Shown: positions 26,114 to 35,241 of the stretch, piece by piece
Position numbering within the stretch: the stretch's first letter is position 1
Layout of the letters: each line of letters starts with the position of its first letter
Notes under the pieces: model-generated
What the model saw: only the letters and a program-made list of their open reading frames with translations
Database searches by the model: none
Told to the model about the DNA's origin: nothing
Source of the DNA: Paractinoplanes toevensis
Lineage (GTDB): Bacteria > Actinomycetota > Actinomycetes > Mycobacteriales > Micromonosporaceae
Length of the DNA stretch: 64,000 nt
Assembly (NCBI RefSeq): GCF_018332695.1
Contig: NZ_BOQN01000038.1
Coordinates: 124,001-188,000, forward strand
Direction: 5' to 3'
Translations under genes and position numbers: made by a program

Positions 26114-27880
26114 TCAGCGGTAGGCGCGCTCCTGCAGGCGGTACAGCTCGGCGTACTGGCCGCCCGCCGCCATCAGCTCCGGGTGGCTGCCCTGCTCGGT
26201 GATGCGGCCGTCGTCGAGGACGGCGATGTGGTCGGCCATGCGCACGGTGGTGAAGCGGTGCGAGACCAGGACGGTGACCGCGCCGGCCAGCCGGGCCGCG
26301 CGGGCCCGATCGACGAAGAGCTGGAACAGCTCGTGTTCGGCGAGCGGATCGAGGGCGGCCGTCGGCTCGTCGAGCACCACGCACAGCGGCGGCCGGTCGC
26401 CGGCCACCTCGCGCATCAGGGAGCGGGCCAGCGCGAGGCGCTGCCACTGGCCGAGCGACGGTTCGACCCCGCCGAAGGGTGCGCCCAGCTGGGTTTCGAG
26501 GCCGGCGAAGGGCGGCGCTCCGGCCTGGGAGATAGCCGAGCCGACCACCGTGGGCGACCTGATGAATCGGATGTTTCCCACGCCGACGGTCTCGCGCAGT
26601 CGCAGGCGGAGCCGGGCGAAATCCTGGTGCACCCCGGCCAGCCGGGCGTTCCACCGAAAAGGGGACAGCGTGCTCAGCGGCACCCCGTCCACCAGGAGCG
26701 AGCCGGCCGACGGGACGTGCAGCCCGGTCAGCAACTTGATCAGAGTGGACTTCCCGGCTCCGTTCGCCCCCACCAGCGCCACCGTCGAACCGGCCGCCAG
26801 ATGCAGATCGACCGAGTGGAGCGTGTCGGCGGCGGCGCCGGGGTAACGGAAGCCGACCCCGCGCAGGGTGATGCCGTCGGTCAGCGCGGACGGCGGTGAA
26901 ATGCCGGAATCGTCAACCGGGTACCGCCGCAACCACCAGTAGTGCGCCACCGCCTGCCCGGCCTCGGCCGCCGTCGTCAGGCTGTCCAGCACCACCCGGA
27001 GCTGGCTCTGCAACTGGGTGGCCAGCGAGACCACCAGCACCGCGGAGCCGACCGTGGACCGATCGTCCCGGATCAACCGGGCCACCACCACCATGGCGAG
27101 GGCGAAACCGGCCGCGTACGCCATCCAGGCCGTGCTCTGCCACAGCGCGCCGCGCAGGCGCGCGGTCGTCTCCCGGACCGCCGCGGTCTCCCACATCGCC
27201 GCGGCCCGGCGGTTCAGAGCCGGACCACCGGCCGACAGCATGACCTCCTTCGCCGACTCGGGCGAGACGCACAGCTCGTGCAACCGCTCCTCGTGCCGCA
27301 GCAGCTCGGTCCCGGCGTCGCGGGAGTCGCGCAGCAGCCGGTCGGCGCGCCGGTTGGCCAGGACCAGCGGCACCCCGAGCGCGGCGAGCAGGCACAGCAC
27401 CGGGGTGATCGAGGCGAGCAGCCCGACCGTCACGGCGAGACCGAGCACCGCGACCACCGAGTTGAGCGCCGACCAGGGCATCGCGGACAGGGCCTGCGAG
27501 CTGCCGAAAATCCGGTTCCAGCGGTCGATGTACGGTGCGTGTTCGAGGTGGGTGATGGTCGGGATGGACGAGACGCGGCGCTGGATCTCCTCGCTCACCC
27601 GGCCACGGACGCGGCCGACGATGTAGATCAGCAGGTTGCCGCGCACCCGGCCGGTCACGGCGCTCACGGCGTACGCGAGGGCGCCGATCACGACCGCGGC
27701 GATGACGCCCCCGGTCGCGCCGGCGGCGCTGTCGTCGACCAGTTCGCGCTGGCTGAGCCCCATGGCCGCGATGACGCCGGCCTCGCACACGACGAGCACC
27801 GCCAGGATCACCGCGGACCGCCGGCCCTCGCGCAGGGTGATCCGGGTGATGTGGCCGAGCAGCCGCCACCAGTCCCTCAC
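26114..27880 (-). CDS. ABC exporter half-transporter A
   Basis: The 588-residue protein has an N-terminal membrane domain (about six helices, residues 20-310) and a C-terminal ATPase. The ATPase has Walker [13 protein letters not shown], a weakened signature EPSLGQWQRLALARSL instead of LSGGQ, Walker B LCVVLDEPTAALDP and the H-loop VLVSHRFTT. The partner at 27877 overlaps by 4 bp, so the pair is translationally coupled and probably forms a heterodimer with one canonical and one altered signature. Substrate is unknown; such pairs often export peptides or lipids. Confidence 0.9.
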   Translation of the reverse strand: MRDWWRLLGHITRITLREGRRSAVILAVLVVCEAGVIAAMGLSQRELVDDSAAGATGGVIAAVVIGALAYAVSAVTGRVRGNLLIYIVGRVRGRVSEEIQRRVSSIPTITHLEHAPYIDRWNRIFGSSQALSAMPWSALNSVVAVLGLAVTVGLLASITPVLCLLAALGVPLVLANRRADRLLRDSRDAGTELLRHEERLHELCVSPESAKEVMLSAGGPALNRRAAAMWETAAVRETTARLRGALWQSTAWMAYAAGFALAMVVVARLIRDDRSTVGSAVLVVSLATQLQSQLRVVLDSLTTAAEAGQAVAHYWWLRRYPVDDSGISPPSALTDGITLRGVGFRYPGAAADTLHSVDLHLAAGSTVALVGANGAGKSTLIKLLTGLHVPSAGSLLVDGVPLSTLSPFRWNARLAGVHQDFARLRLRLRETVGVGNIRFIRSPTVVGSAISQAGAPPFAGLETQLGAPFGGVEPSLGQWQRLALARSLMREVAGDRPPLCVVLDEPTAALDPLAEHELFQLFVDRARAARLAGAVTVLVSHRFTTVRMADHIAVLDDGRITEQGSHPELMAAGGQYAELYRLQERAYR

Positions 27881-29616
27881 CGGAATGCCTCGGCCTGGGT
27901 GCGGAAGAACCGAGCGTACCGGCCGCCGAGGGCGAGCAACTCGTCGTGGGTGCCGTCCTCGGCGACGCGCCCGTCGTGCAGGAGCAGGATGCGGTCGGCG
28001 GCGCGCACGGTGGACAGCCGGTGCGAGATGAGCAGTGTCGTGGTGTCCCGCACCTGCGCGATGACCTGCTCATGGAACGCGGCTTCCGCCCGGACGTCGA
28101 GGTTGGCGGTCGGCTCGTCGAGGACGAGGAGCCGCCGGCCGGCGGCGACCGCGTAGAGCGCGCGGGCCAGGGCCACCCGCTGCCACTGGCCGCCGGACAG
28201 ATCCGTACCGCCGTCGCCCTCCCGCCAGAGCAGGGTGTCGAGATCGGCCGGCAGGCCGTCGGCGCCCGCCTTTCGCAGCGCCTCGCGCACCGCCTCGTCG
28301 TCGACCGGATGGTCGGGCACCGCCGCCGTGACGTTGTCGCGCAGGCTGGCCGGATAGTGCACGAAGTCCTGGAACAGCACGGTGATCGCGGGCCGCTGCC
28401 GGTGCGGGTCGGCGCCGTCGACGGTGATCCGCCCGGAGTCCGGCCGGTAGAGGCCGGCGATCAGTTTCACGAGCGTGGTCTTGCCGGCGCCGTTCTCACC
28501 GACCACCGCGACGATCTCGCCCGGCCGCAGGGTCACGCTCAACCCGTCGAGGACGGGCCGGGCCGAGCCCGGATAGGAGAAGACCACCCCGTCGAGGGTC
28601 ACGGTCGGCGGCCCGCCTCCGCTTGCCGTCCTTTTCCCGTACGCGCTGCCGTGTGCACCGGAGAGTTCGTCGGCCGCCGCGATGCCGCGCAGACCGTACT
28701 CGATGTCGTAGGCCTCCATGCCCATCGCGCTGATCGCCAGAACGCCGAGCCCGGCGAGGACGCAGGTGATGAGCCGGCCCGGTTCGAGCCGCCCGTCGAG
28801 CACGGCGGCGGCCGGGATGCCCATGGTCGCGGCGGCCGCGGCGCCCAGCGCGGCGGCGATCCACCACTGCCCGTGCAGGACGCCGAGCAACTCCCGCCAG
28901 ACCGGCCCGTAGGTGCGGGTGGCCGCGGCCCGGAACCGGCCACCGAACCAGTCGCTGAGCCCGTAGAGCCGGACGTCCTTGGCCGCGCCCATCACGGCCT
29001 GGGTGGCGATGTAGTACTCATAGCGCTGGCCGGCGGTGTCGGCGTCGAGCTTGTCGATGATGCGCATCCACTGCCGCCGCATGATCGCGCGCAGGGCGAG
29101 GGCGGCCACGAGCAGGCCGGCCGCGAGCGGGACGGAGAAGGTGGCGACCACGACGGCCGCCGCGACGGCGCTGAGCATGCGGACCACGAGCTCGAGCTGG
29201 CCGGCGGCCGCGTTGCCGGCCGAGCGGTCGCGGGCGACGCCCATGCCCGCGTCGACGGCCCGGGAGATGCGGTCCTGGAAGGCAGTGCTCTCCAGGGTGT
29301 CCAGACCGGGCAGCCCGGTGGCCAGGGTGCGCATCCGGGCGCGCAGGTCGCCGTCGATGCGCCGGACCAGCAGGTTGCGCACCGGGGCGATCAGCAGCCA
29401 GGCGATCTGGTCGGTGAGGAACAGGCCGGCGACGGCGGCGATCGCCACGATCTGGCCTTCTTGCTGGGCGAAGAGCGTGGTGGTCAGCCGGCCCACGGCG
29501 ACGGCCAGGGCGGCCGGGAGCGTGGCCCGCACCAGTTGCAGGACGACGAGGGCCGCCGTCAGGCCGCGCCCGCCGCGTGGCAGCAGGCGCAGCAGTCGCA
29601 TGCGCTCGGTGATCAT
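27877..29616 (-). CDS. ABC exporter half-transporter B
   Basis: The product has about 579 residues from ATG 29616, which follows GGGGG by 8 bases; GTG 29625 is an alternative. The membrane domain spans residues 20-310. The ATPase has Walker A GENGAGKTTLVK, a full signature LSGGQWQRVALARAL, Walker B LLVLDEPTANLD and the H-loop LLISHRLST. It is the first gene of the exporter pair and overlaps the next by an ATGA-like junction. The MFS-ArsR operon lies 58 bp upstream on the same strand but seems separate. Confidence 0.9.
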   Translation of the reverse strand: MITERMRLLRLLPRGGRGLTAALVVLQLVRATLPAALAVAVGRLTTTLFAQQEGQIVAIAAVAGLFLTDQIAWLLIAPVRNLLVRRIDGDLRARMRTLATGLPGLDTLESTAFQDRISRAVDAGMGVARDRSAGNAAAGQLELVVRMLSAVAAAVVVATFSVPLAAGLLVAALALRAIMRRQWMRIIDKLDADTAGQRYEYYIATQAVMGAAKDVRLYGLSDWFGGRFRAAATRTYGPVWRELLGVLHGQWWIAAALGAAAAATMGIPAAAVLDGRLEPGRLITCVLAGLGVLAISAMGMEAYDIEYGLRGIAAADELSGAHGSAYGKRTASGGGPPTVTLDGVVFSYPGSARPVLDGLSVTLRPGEIVAVVGENGAGKTTLVKLIAGLYRPDSGRITVDGADPHRQRPAITVLFQDFVHYPASLRDNVTAAVPDHPVDDEAVREALRKAGADGLPADLDTLLWREGDGGTDLSGGQWQRVALARALYAVAAGRRLLVLDEPTANLDVRAEAAFHEQVIAQVRDTTTLLISHRLSTVRAADRILLLHDGRVAEDGTHDELLALGGRYARFFRTQAEAFR

Positions 29617-29674
29617 CGACAACACCCCCGTGGTCGGGGTCCATCGTGCTGGGTTCCCCCGCGGGAGGGCAATG

Positions 29675-30886
29675 CTATTGAATTCGGCGCAGCTCGCGCA
29701 CCGGCGAGAACCACACCCAGACCACGCCGAGCAGGGCGCCGACGGTCGCTATCCAGAGCGCCGGGCGTACGCCCAAAAACGCGCCCAGCGTGCCGCCCAG
29801 CACCGCGCCGATGGGCCGGATGCCGTAGTTGATCGTGCGGTTGACGCCGGCCACCACCGCCAGCCGGTGGGCCGGCGTCGCGGCGGTCTGCACCGAGCCG
29901 GCCGCGATGTCGAGAAGCATGACGCCCAGCGCGGCACCGAACTCGGCCAGGAACAGCATCGCCACCACCACCCGCTGCGGGCCGTGCGCGAGCGGCACCA
30001 GGATCAGCGGCGCCGGGAAGACGATCAGGCCGAGGATGAGCGCCGGGCCGATGCCGATGCGCCGGCTGAGAGGGCCGGCCAGACCGGCACCGAGCAGGCC
30101 GCCGACCGCCCCGAGACCGACGATGACGCCGAGGGTGCCGGGCGCGATGTGCAGGCGGGTGGTCACGTAGAGCACGAACAGTGCGGCGAAGATGTAGTTG
30201 AACAGGTTGAGCGTGGTGGTGCCGAGCAGAATCGCGCGCAGCACCGGATGCGTGAGCACGAACCGTAGGCCGTTGCCACTCCTCTCGACGGACTCGGTGG
30301 GCCGCTCGGCCACCTCGACGCGCCGGAGAAAGGCGGCCGAGGCCAGGAACGTCAGCACGTCGGCGAGCAGCGCGAACGGTGCCGTGAAGACCTGCACGAG
30401 CAGGCCGCCGGCGCTCGGACCGGCCACGTAGGACATCGCCCGGCTGCCGTTGATCAGGCTGTTGGCGGCGACGTAGTCGGGCCGCTCGACCAGGGTGGCG
30501 AACAGGCTGCTGTGCGCCACCTCGAACAGCATCGACAGGGTGCCGGCGGCGAACGCCACCGCGTAGAGGACGGTCAGGGTGAGGTGGTCGGCCCACCAGA
30601 GCAGTGGGATCGCCAGCAGCAGCGCGGCCCGGCCCAGGTCGGCGCCGATCATCAGACGGCGTCTGTTCGGGTGGCGGTCGACCCAGGCGCCGGCCGACAT
30701 CGAGAACAGCAGGTTGGGCAGCAGCGCTGCGGCGGTCAGGTAGCCCATCTCGGCCGGGCCGGCCCCGACCGCGAGGACGGCCAGCAGCGGCATGGCCAGC
30801 AGCGTGACCTGATCGCCGAAAAGCGACACGGTCTGCGCGGCCCAGTAGCGCCGGAAGGGTGCCCGGCGCAGCAGCGTGTCAGTCAT
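29675..30886 (-). CDS. MFS exporter (EntS-like, 12 helices)
   Basis: From ATG 30886 the 403-residue protein starts MTDTLLRRAPFRRYWAAQTV and shows the EntS/tetracycline-exporter layout with a conserved GAWVDRHPNRRRLMIGADLG loop 2-3. Later landmarks are NSLINGSRAMSYVAGPSAGG and NYGIRPIGAVLGG. It would extrude a small molecule. Its start overlaps the ArsR-type gene stop by 8 bp, so the regulator and exporter form a coupled operon, and the exporter is likely induced when the regulator binds its ligand. Confidence 0.92.
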   Translation of the reverse strand: MTDTLLRRAPFRRYWAAQTVSLFGDQVTLLAMPLLAVLAVGAGPAEMGYLTAAALLPNLLFSMSAGAWVDRHPNRRRLMIGADLGRAALLLAIPLLWWADHLTLTVLYAVAFAAGTLSMLFEVAHSSLFATLVERPDYVAANSLINGSRAMSYVAGPSAGGLLVQVFTAPFALLADVLTFLASAAFLRRVEVAERPTESVERSGNGLRFVLTHPVLRAILLGTTTLNLFNYIFAALFVLYVTTRLHIAPGTLGVIVGLGAVGGLLGAGLAGPLSRRIGIGPALILGLIVFPAPLILVPLAHGPQRVVVAMLFLAEFGAALGVMLLDIAAGSVQTAATPAHRLAVVAGVNRTINYGIRPIGAVLGGTLGAFLGVRPALWIATVGALLGVVWVWFSPVRELRRIQ

Positions 30887-31418
30887 CCGGCAGCGCCATC
30901 TGGATGAGGTGCACCGGGCGGGTTCCGGGCCGGTGTGCGGTGTAGGGCGCCAGCAGGTCGTCGATCCGCTGGGTGATCTCGCGCAACTCGTCCGCGGTGA
31001 CGTGCAGCAGGGCGTCGCTGAACCCGCCGGCCGTGCGCCACTCGACCGGCTCGTCGCCGCGGATCGCCAGGTACTGCTGGGCACGCTCGACGTACTGCCC
31101 GAGGAGTACGCTGTTGAGCTGGTCGGTGGCCGCCTTGACGGCCGGGTCGTCGGAGTCGTCGTCCCACGATGTGTACTGCGCGGTGGCCTGCCACGGCCGC
31201 TCCCGCTGGTCGGCGCCGGGGGCCCGCTCGGCCAGGCCGTACTTGGCCAGCTGGCGCAGGTGGAACGAGCAGTTGGGCACGGTTTCGCCGAGCCGGGCGG
31301 CGGCCTGGGTGGCGGTCATCGGCCCCTCGCCGCGCAACAGCCCGATCAGTCGCATGCGCAGGGGATGGGCGTACGCCCGCAGTGATCTCGCATCGCCCAG
31401 CCGTACCTCGTCCTTCAT
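30879..31418 (-). CDS. ArsR-type winged-helix repressor
   Basis: From ATG 31418 the protein has 179 residues. The winged-helix domain occupies the first 85 (HPLRMRLIGLLRGEGPMTAT, then AAARLGETVPNCSFHLRQLA, LAERAP, QATAQYTSW). The C-terminal 90 residues are helical (QLNSVLLGQYVERAQQYLAI) and may sense the ligand or dimerise. No cysteine cluster for metals is evident. A 30-bp dyad lies 3 bp upstream of its start codon. It is followed by, and overlaps, the MFS exporter, so it probably represses its own operon. Confidence 0.9.
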   Translation of the reverse strand: MKDEVRLGDARSLRAYAHPLRMRLIGLLRGEGPMTATQAAARLGETVPNCSFHLRQLAKYGLAERAPGADQRERPWQATAQYTSWDDDSDDPAVKAATDQLNSVLLGQYVERAQQYLAIRGDEPVEWRTAGGFSDALLHVTADELREITQRIDDLLAPYTAHRPGTRPVHLIQMALPDD

Positions 31419-31420
31419 TC

Positions 31421-31450
31421 CTAGAGAATGCTTTATAAAGACTTCTCTAG
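31421..31450. promoter_or_regulatory. 30-bp nested palindrome, likely ArsR-family operator
   Basis: CTAGAGAA (31421-31428) and TTCTCTAG (31443-31450) form a perfect inverted repeat whose centre is itself the palindrome CTTTATAAAG (31431-31440). Read as one 30-bp dyad only two positions mismatch. It starts 3 bp from the repressor start codon and lies in the 58-bp divergent gap with the gene at 31477, so it may serve both directions. Confidence 0.75.
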
Positions 31451-31476
31451 CAAGTGCGATGTGACACCATGGCGCG

Positions 31477-32631
31477 ATGCGCAGGGTGACCGACGACGAA
31501 CGCCGCGCCCGCCTGGCCGTGCGGCACGCGCTGGCGCCGGCGCACCGCGCCGTGTCGCCGGAGGACGCCACCCGGGCGATGACCGTGCTGCACGCCACCG
31601 AGCCGGCCACCGTCTATCTCTCCTGCTGGGCGCGGGTTCCCGACGTCCGGCCGGGTGATGTCGACCGGGCCCTCTACGACGACCGCAGCCTGGTGAAACA
31701 GCTCGCCATGCGGCGCACCCTGTTCGTCTTCCCGCGCGAGCTGCTGCCGGCCGCGTGGCCCAGCGCGTCGGCCCGGGTCGCCGCCACCGAGCGGGCCCGG
31801 ATGACGAAGGACGGTGCGCTCGCCGGGCTGGCGCCCGGCTTTCTCGACCTGGCCCGGGCCGAGGTGCTGGACCTGCTGGCCGGCGCGCCGGAAGGTCTCC
31901 CGGCGGCCGAGATCCGCCGCGCGATCCCGATGCTCGACGTCAAGGTCGCGGTCTCGCCCGGCGCCGTCTGGGGCGCCTCCCGGGTGCTCACCCATCTGGG
32001 CCTGACCGCCGACATCGTCCGCGGCACCAACACCGGCGGCTGGCACGTCTCCCGTCCCCGCTGGACGCTGATGAGCGACTGGCTCGGCGACGTGCCGCCG
32101 TCGCTCGACGCCGACGCCGGCTACCGCGAGATCGTCCGCCGCTGGCTGTACTCGTTCGGCCCCGGCACCGAGGACGACCTGGTCTGGTGGCTGGGCTCGA
32201 CCAGGACGGTGGTGCGGGCCGCGCTGGCCTCGCTCGCCGCGGTGCCGGTCACCCTGGACGGCGGCGCCACCGGCTGGCTGCTGCCGGACGACGTCGACGA
32301 AGTGCCCGACCCCGGGCCGTGGGCGGCGCTGCTGCCGGTGCTCGACCCCACGGTGATGGGCTGGCAGGGCCGCGATTTCTACCTCGGCCCGCACCGCGAT
32401 CCGCTGTTCGACCGCACCGGCAACGCCGGCACCACCGCGTGGGTCGACGGCCGGGTGGTCGGCTGCTGGGTGCAGGACGCGGCCGGCCTGGTCGAGGTGC
32501 GCCTGCTGGAAAAGGTCTCGGCCGCCGAGCGCAGGGCGCTCGACGCCGAGGCCGCGCGTCTGACGGCTTGGCTGGGCGGCTTCCGGGTCTCCAGCGTGTA
32601 CGCGTCGGCCGCGATGAAAGGCAGCCGCTGA
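31477..32631 (+). CDS. Winged-helix DNA-binding protein of the AlkZ-related HTH_42 family
   Basis: The 384-residue protein has the HTH_42 arrangement: RRARLAVRHAL, then MTVLHATEPATVYLSCWARV (residues 35-54), SLVKQLAMRRTLFVFPRELL, a second winged helix and WAALLPVLDPTVMGWQGRDF. Characterised relatives (AlkZ, YcaQ) are DNA glycosylases that excise crosslinks and use a Q-x-Q or Q-x-D motif. Here that position reads H-A-T (39-41), as in a broad actinobacterial subgroup, so activity is uncertain. It is divergent from the ArsR-MFS operon, and the shared 30-bp dyad may control it too. Confidence 0.8.
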   Translation: MRRVTDDERRARLAVRHALAPAHRAVSPEDATRAMTVLHATEPATVYLSCWARVPDVRPGDVDRALYDDRSLVKQLAMRRTLFVFPRELLPAAWPSASARVAATERARMTKDGALAGLAPGFLDLARAEVLDLLAGAPEGLPAAEIRRAIPMLDVKVAVSPGAVWGASRVLTHLGLTADIVRGTNTGGWHVSRPRWTLMSDWLGDVPPSLDADAGYREIVRRWLYSFGPGTEDDLVWWLGSTRTVVRAALASLAAVPVTLDGGATGWLLPDDVDEVPDPGPWAALLPVLDPTVMGWQGRDFYLGPHRDPLFDRTGNAGTTAWVDGRVVGCWVQDAAGLVEVRLLEKVSAAERRALDAEAARLTAWLGGFRVSSVYASAAMKGSR

Positions 32632-32788
32632 GCGCGCGGAGGCTCAGGCCGGCCGGGGCGGTCCGTAGCGGGCCGGCCCGATCCGATCGGCCAGCCGGTA
32701 GCGGAGTGGCTCGGCCGGTCGTCGGTTCGGGGCGGGATAGCGTACGTGCGGTGCCGTGAACCGCGTGACCGGAGGAGCCGATGCTGGG

Positions 32789-33727
32789 ATGCCCACACAG
32801 GACGACGTGCTCGGGTATTTCGACACGCTGTCGAACTGGGGACGGTGGGGTGACGACGACGAGCTCGGCACCCTGAACCACATCACCGACGACGTCCGGG
32901 TGGCGGCGGCGCGGGCCGTCCGGCACGGCCGGAGCGTGTCGTGCGCGTGGGAGGTTGCCGTACCGGAGGACATGGAGCGGTCGACGACCACGTGCCCGTG
33001 CGCCGCCGACATGCCGGGTGGCGAGAACATGCCGGTGCCCGCCTTCCACGCCGACCGGCGCTGGGGGTTCTCGTCCGAGCGGCTCGGCATCTCGTTCCAC
33101 GGCAACACCCTCACCCACCTCGACTCGCCGTGCCACATCTTCTGGGACGGCACGATGTACAACGGGCGGTCGCATTCGCTGGTGGACCCCGCGACGGGGT
33201 CGGCGTGGGCGGCCGTCACGGCGGCGGCGAACGGGATCGTCACCCGCGGTGTCCTGCTGGACGTCGCGGCGGCCCGCGACGTGCCGTGGCTGGAACCGGG
33301 GGAGGGCGTGTTTCCCGAGGACCTCGAGGAGGCCGAGCGCCGCCAGGGGGTTCGGGTTCGATCCGGCGACGCGGTACTCCTGCGGACCGGCTACGGCCGC
33401 GCCCGGCACGAGTCCGGTGCGGCCATCGGTTTCACCCAGGCCGGCTGGCACGCGTCCTGCCTGCCGTGGCTGCACGAACGGCAGGTCGCGCTGATCGGCG
33501 CGGACACCCCGCAGGACGTTCAGCCGTCGGGGTACGACGACGTGTTGATGCCGGTCCACGCCGTGAGCCTGGTCGCGATGGGCCTGTGGCTGCTCGACAA
33601 CTGCGACCTGGAGGCGTGCGCGACCACGGCGGCCGAGCTCGGCCAGTGGGACTTCCACCTGGCCGTGGCGCCGGTCCGCCTCGCCGGCACGTCCGGCAGC
33701 CCGGTCAACCCGATCGCCACCTTCTGA
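32789..33727 (+). CDS. Cyclase / kynurenine-formamidase-like metal hydrolase
   Basis: The 312-residue product from ATG 32789 has the cyclase-family metal motif HGNTLTHLDSPCHIFWDG (H-x-x-x-H-x-D-x-x-x-H) with later family segments DAVLLRTGYGR and AGWHASCLPWLHERQVALIG. Members hydrolyse amides or lactones such as N-formylkynurenine. GGAGGAG lies 11 bases before the chosen ATG; a GTG at 32756 is an alternative start. The gene directly overlaps the remains of an alpha/beta hydrolase in an ATGA junction, so the two were an operon, a pairing often seen in aromatic or amide breakdown. Confidence 0.9.
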   Translation: MPTQDDVLGYFDTLSNWGRWGDDDELGTLNHITDDVRVAAARAVRHGRSVSCAWEVAVPEDMERSTTTCPCAADMPGGENMPVPAFHADRRWGFSSERLGISFHGNTLTHLDSPCHIFWDGTMYNGRSHSLVDPATGSAWAAVTAAANGIVTRGVLLDVAAARDVPWLEPGEGVFPEDLEEAERRQGVRVRSGDAVLLRTGYGRARHESGAAIGFTQAGWHASCLPWLHERQVALIGADTPQDVQPSGYDDVLMPVHAVSLVAMGLWLLDNCDLEACATTAAELGQWDFHLAVAPVRLAGTSGSPVNPIATF

Positions 33728-34265
33728 TGGCGACCGACCACGCCGACCAGGTGGCGGCCGGTGTCCTGTCCGTCGCCTATCTCGAGGACGGTCCGTCGGA
33801 CGGCTGGCCGGTCGTTCTGTCACACGGCTTCCCGTACGACGTCCAGGCCTACGACGAGGTTGTCCCGGTGCTGACGGCGCAGGGCGCCCGGGTGATCCGT
33901 GGCGGCAGTGGTCGCCCCGATGGGTCTTCGACGAGGCGACTTTCGCCCGGACCGCCGCGTCTTTCGACAACCCCGACTTCGTCGACGTGGTCGTCCACGC
34001 CTACCGGCACGCGCTCGGCCAGGCTCCGGGTGATCCGGCCTACGCCGACCTGGAGACCCGCCTCGCGGCCCGCCCGAAGATCACCGTGCCGGCGGTGACG
34101 TTGGACGGAGCCACCGACGCCCTGAAGCCGGGCGGCACCGCAAGCCACGCCCCGATGTTCGTCGCCGGTCACGAGCACCGATTGATCGACGCCGGCCACA
34201 ACCTTCCGCAGGAGGCGCCCGAGGCGTTCGCCGATGCCGTGCTGACCGTGCGGGCCTGGCGCTGA
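33727..34265 (+). pseudogene. Alpha/beta hydrolase with an internal out-of-frame deletion
   Basis: From ATG 33727 the first frame encodes an intact N-terminus (GVLSVAYLEDGPSDGWPVVL, SHGFPYDVQAYDEVVPVL, GARVIR). Near 33900 the reading jumps to another frame, which continues RQWSPRWVFDEATFARTAAS, FDNPDFVDVVVHAYRHALGQ, then PAVTLDGATDALKPGG and EHRLIDAGHNLPQEAPEAFA. The region normally holding the nucleophile elbow and part of the lid, by estimate about 110-150 residues, is missing. The join lies around GTGATCCGTGGCGGCAGTGG. The remnant cannot be catalytic. Its start overlaps the cyclase stop. Confidence 0.85.
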
Positions 34266-34275
34266 AGCGCGCCGG

Positions 34276-35190
34276 TCACCGCACCGGCTGGACGATTTCC
34301 GTCTCCCAGGTCGCCGGGTCCGGATGTTCCCCCGGATCGGTCAGGTACGTCTCCCGGGGTGCTCCCGCCGCCGACAGACCCTGGTCGCGCATCCACTTCT
34401 CGATCTCCTGATAGGACTCGAGCAGGCTGTCATAAGGTCCATGATGGATGGTCACGACCGCGCGGCCCGGTGGGATGACGAGCGCCTCGATCCCGTCGGG
34501 GAGCGTGGTCGACGGTGGCTCGGCGACGGTGATGCCACTCTCGATGACGAGCGACCCCATCCCCACCTCCGGATACCGGGCGAACGGTGGCCCGGCGATG
34601 GCCAGCCCGTTCCGCTGGGCGTAGTCGAAGACCGCCGGCAGACTCTCGGCGAGCGCGGTCGCGATCTCGTCGCGGGTGACCCGGCGGCGGATCACGAGGG
34701 CGTGGACGGTGGGCAGGTCATGAACCGAGATGTCCAGGGGCACAGCGGGTTTCCTCTCGGTGATGTCGATGCGGTCGATGCTGATGCGGTAGAGGCCGAG
34801 GCAGGGTGCCGCCGAACTCACCGTCGCGGCGTGCACGGCGGCGATGTGCCGGCCGGCCACGGTCAACCCGCGGGCGCGGTAACTCTGCGGGCTGCGACCG
34901 AGGTGGCGGGTGAACGTCCGGGTGAAGACCTCATGACTGCCGAATCCGTGGTCGAACGCGATCACCGACACGCGCCGGTCGCCGGCCACCAGGTCGGCCG
35001 CGGCCCGGGCCAGCCGGACCCGCGTCGTGTACGCCTTCGGCGTCTCGCCGGTCAGCTGCCGGAGCCGTCGGTGCAGGTCGAAACGCGACCGGTTCGCCCA
35101 CCGCGCCAGGGCCGGCAGCGAGACGTCCTCGCCCAGCCGGTAGTTGACGACGGCGAGTAGTTGCAGCAGCTCCCGGGTCCGCGACGACAC
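34276..35190 (-). CDS. AraC-family regulator with GyrI-like effector domain
   Basis: The 304-residue protein has the N-terminal AraC double helix-turn-helix (VSLPALARWANRSRFDLHRR, then VSVIAFDHGFGSHEVFTRTF and HLGRSPQSYRARG). A GyrI-like small-molecule binding domain follows from about residue 145 (PLDISVHDLPTVHALVIRRR, VVTIHHGPYDSLLESYQEIE). This is the Rob/BmrR-like architecture, in which a multidrug or metabolite ligand binds the C-domain. It lies 10 bp from the convergent hydrolase remnant and 51 bp after the ABC-F gene on the same strand. Confidence 0.92.
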   Translation of the reverse strand: MSSRTRELLQLLAVVNYRLGEDVSLPALARWANRSRFDLHRRLRQLTGETPKAYTTRVRLARAAADLVAGDRRVSVIAFDHGFGSHEVFTRTFTRHLGRSPQSYRARGLTVAGRHIAAVHAATVSSAAPCLGLYRISIDRIDITERKPAVPLDISVHDLPTVHALVIRRRVTRDEIATALAESLPAVFDYAQRNGLAIAGPPFARYPEVGMGSLVIESGITVAEPPSTTLPDGIEALVIPPGRAVVTIHHGPYDSLLESYQEIEKWMRDQGLSAAGAPRETYLTDPGEHPDPATWETEIVQPVR

Positions 35191-35241
35191 GGTCGGACGG
35201 TACCAATCCGGCGGCCCGGCCGCTTGACGGTTCTTGCGGGG

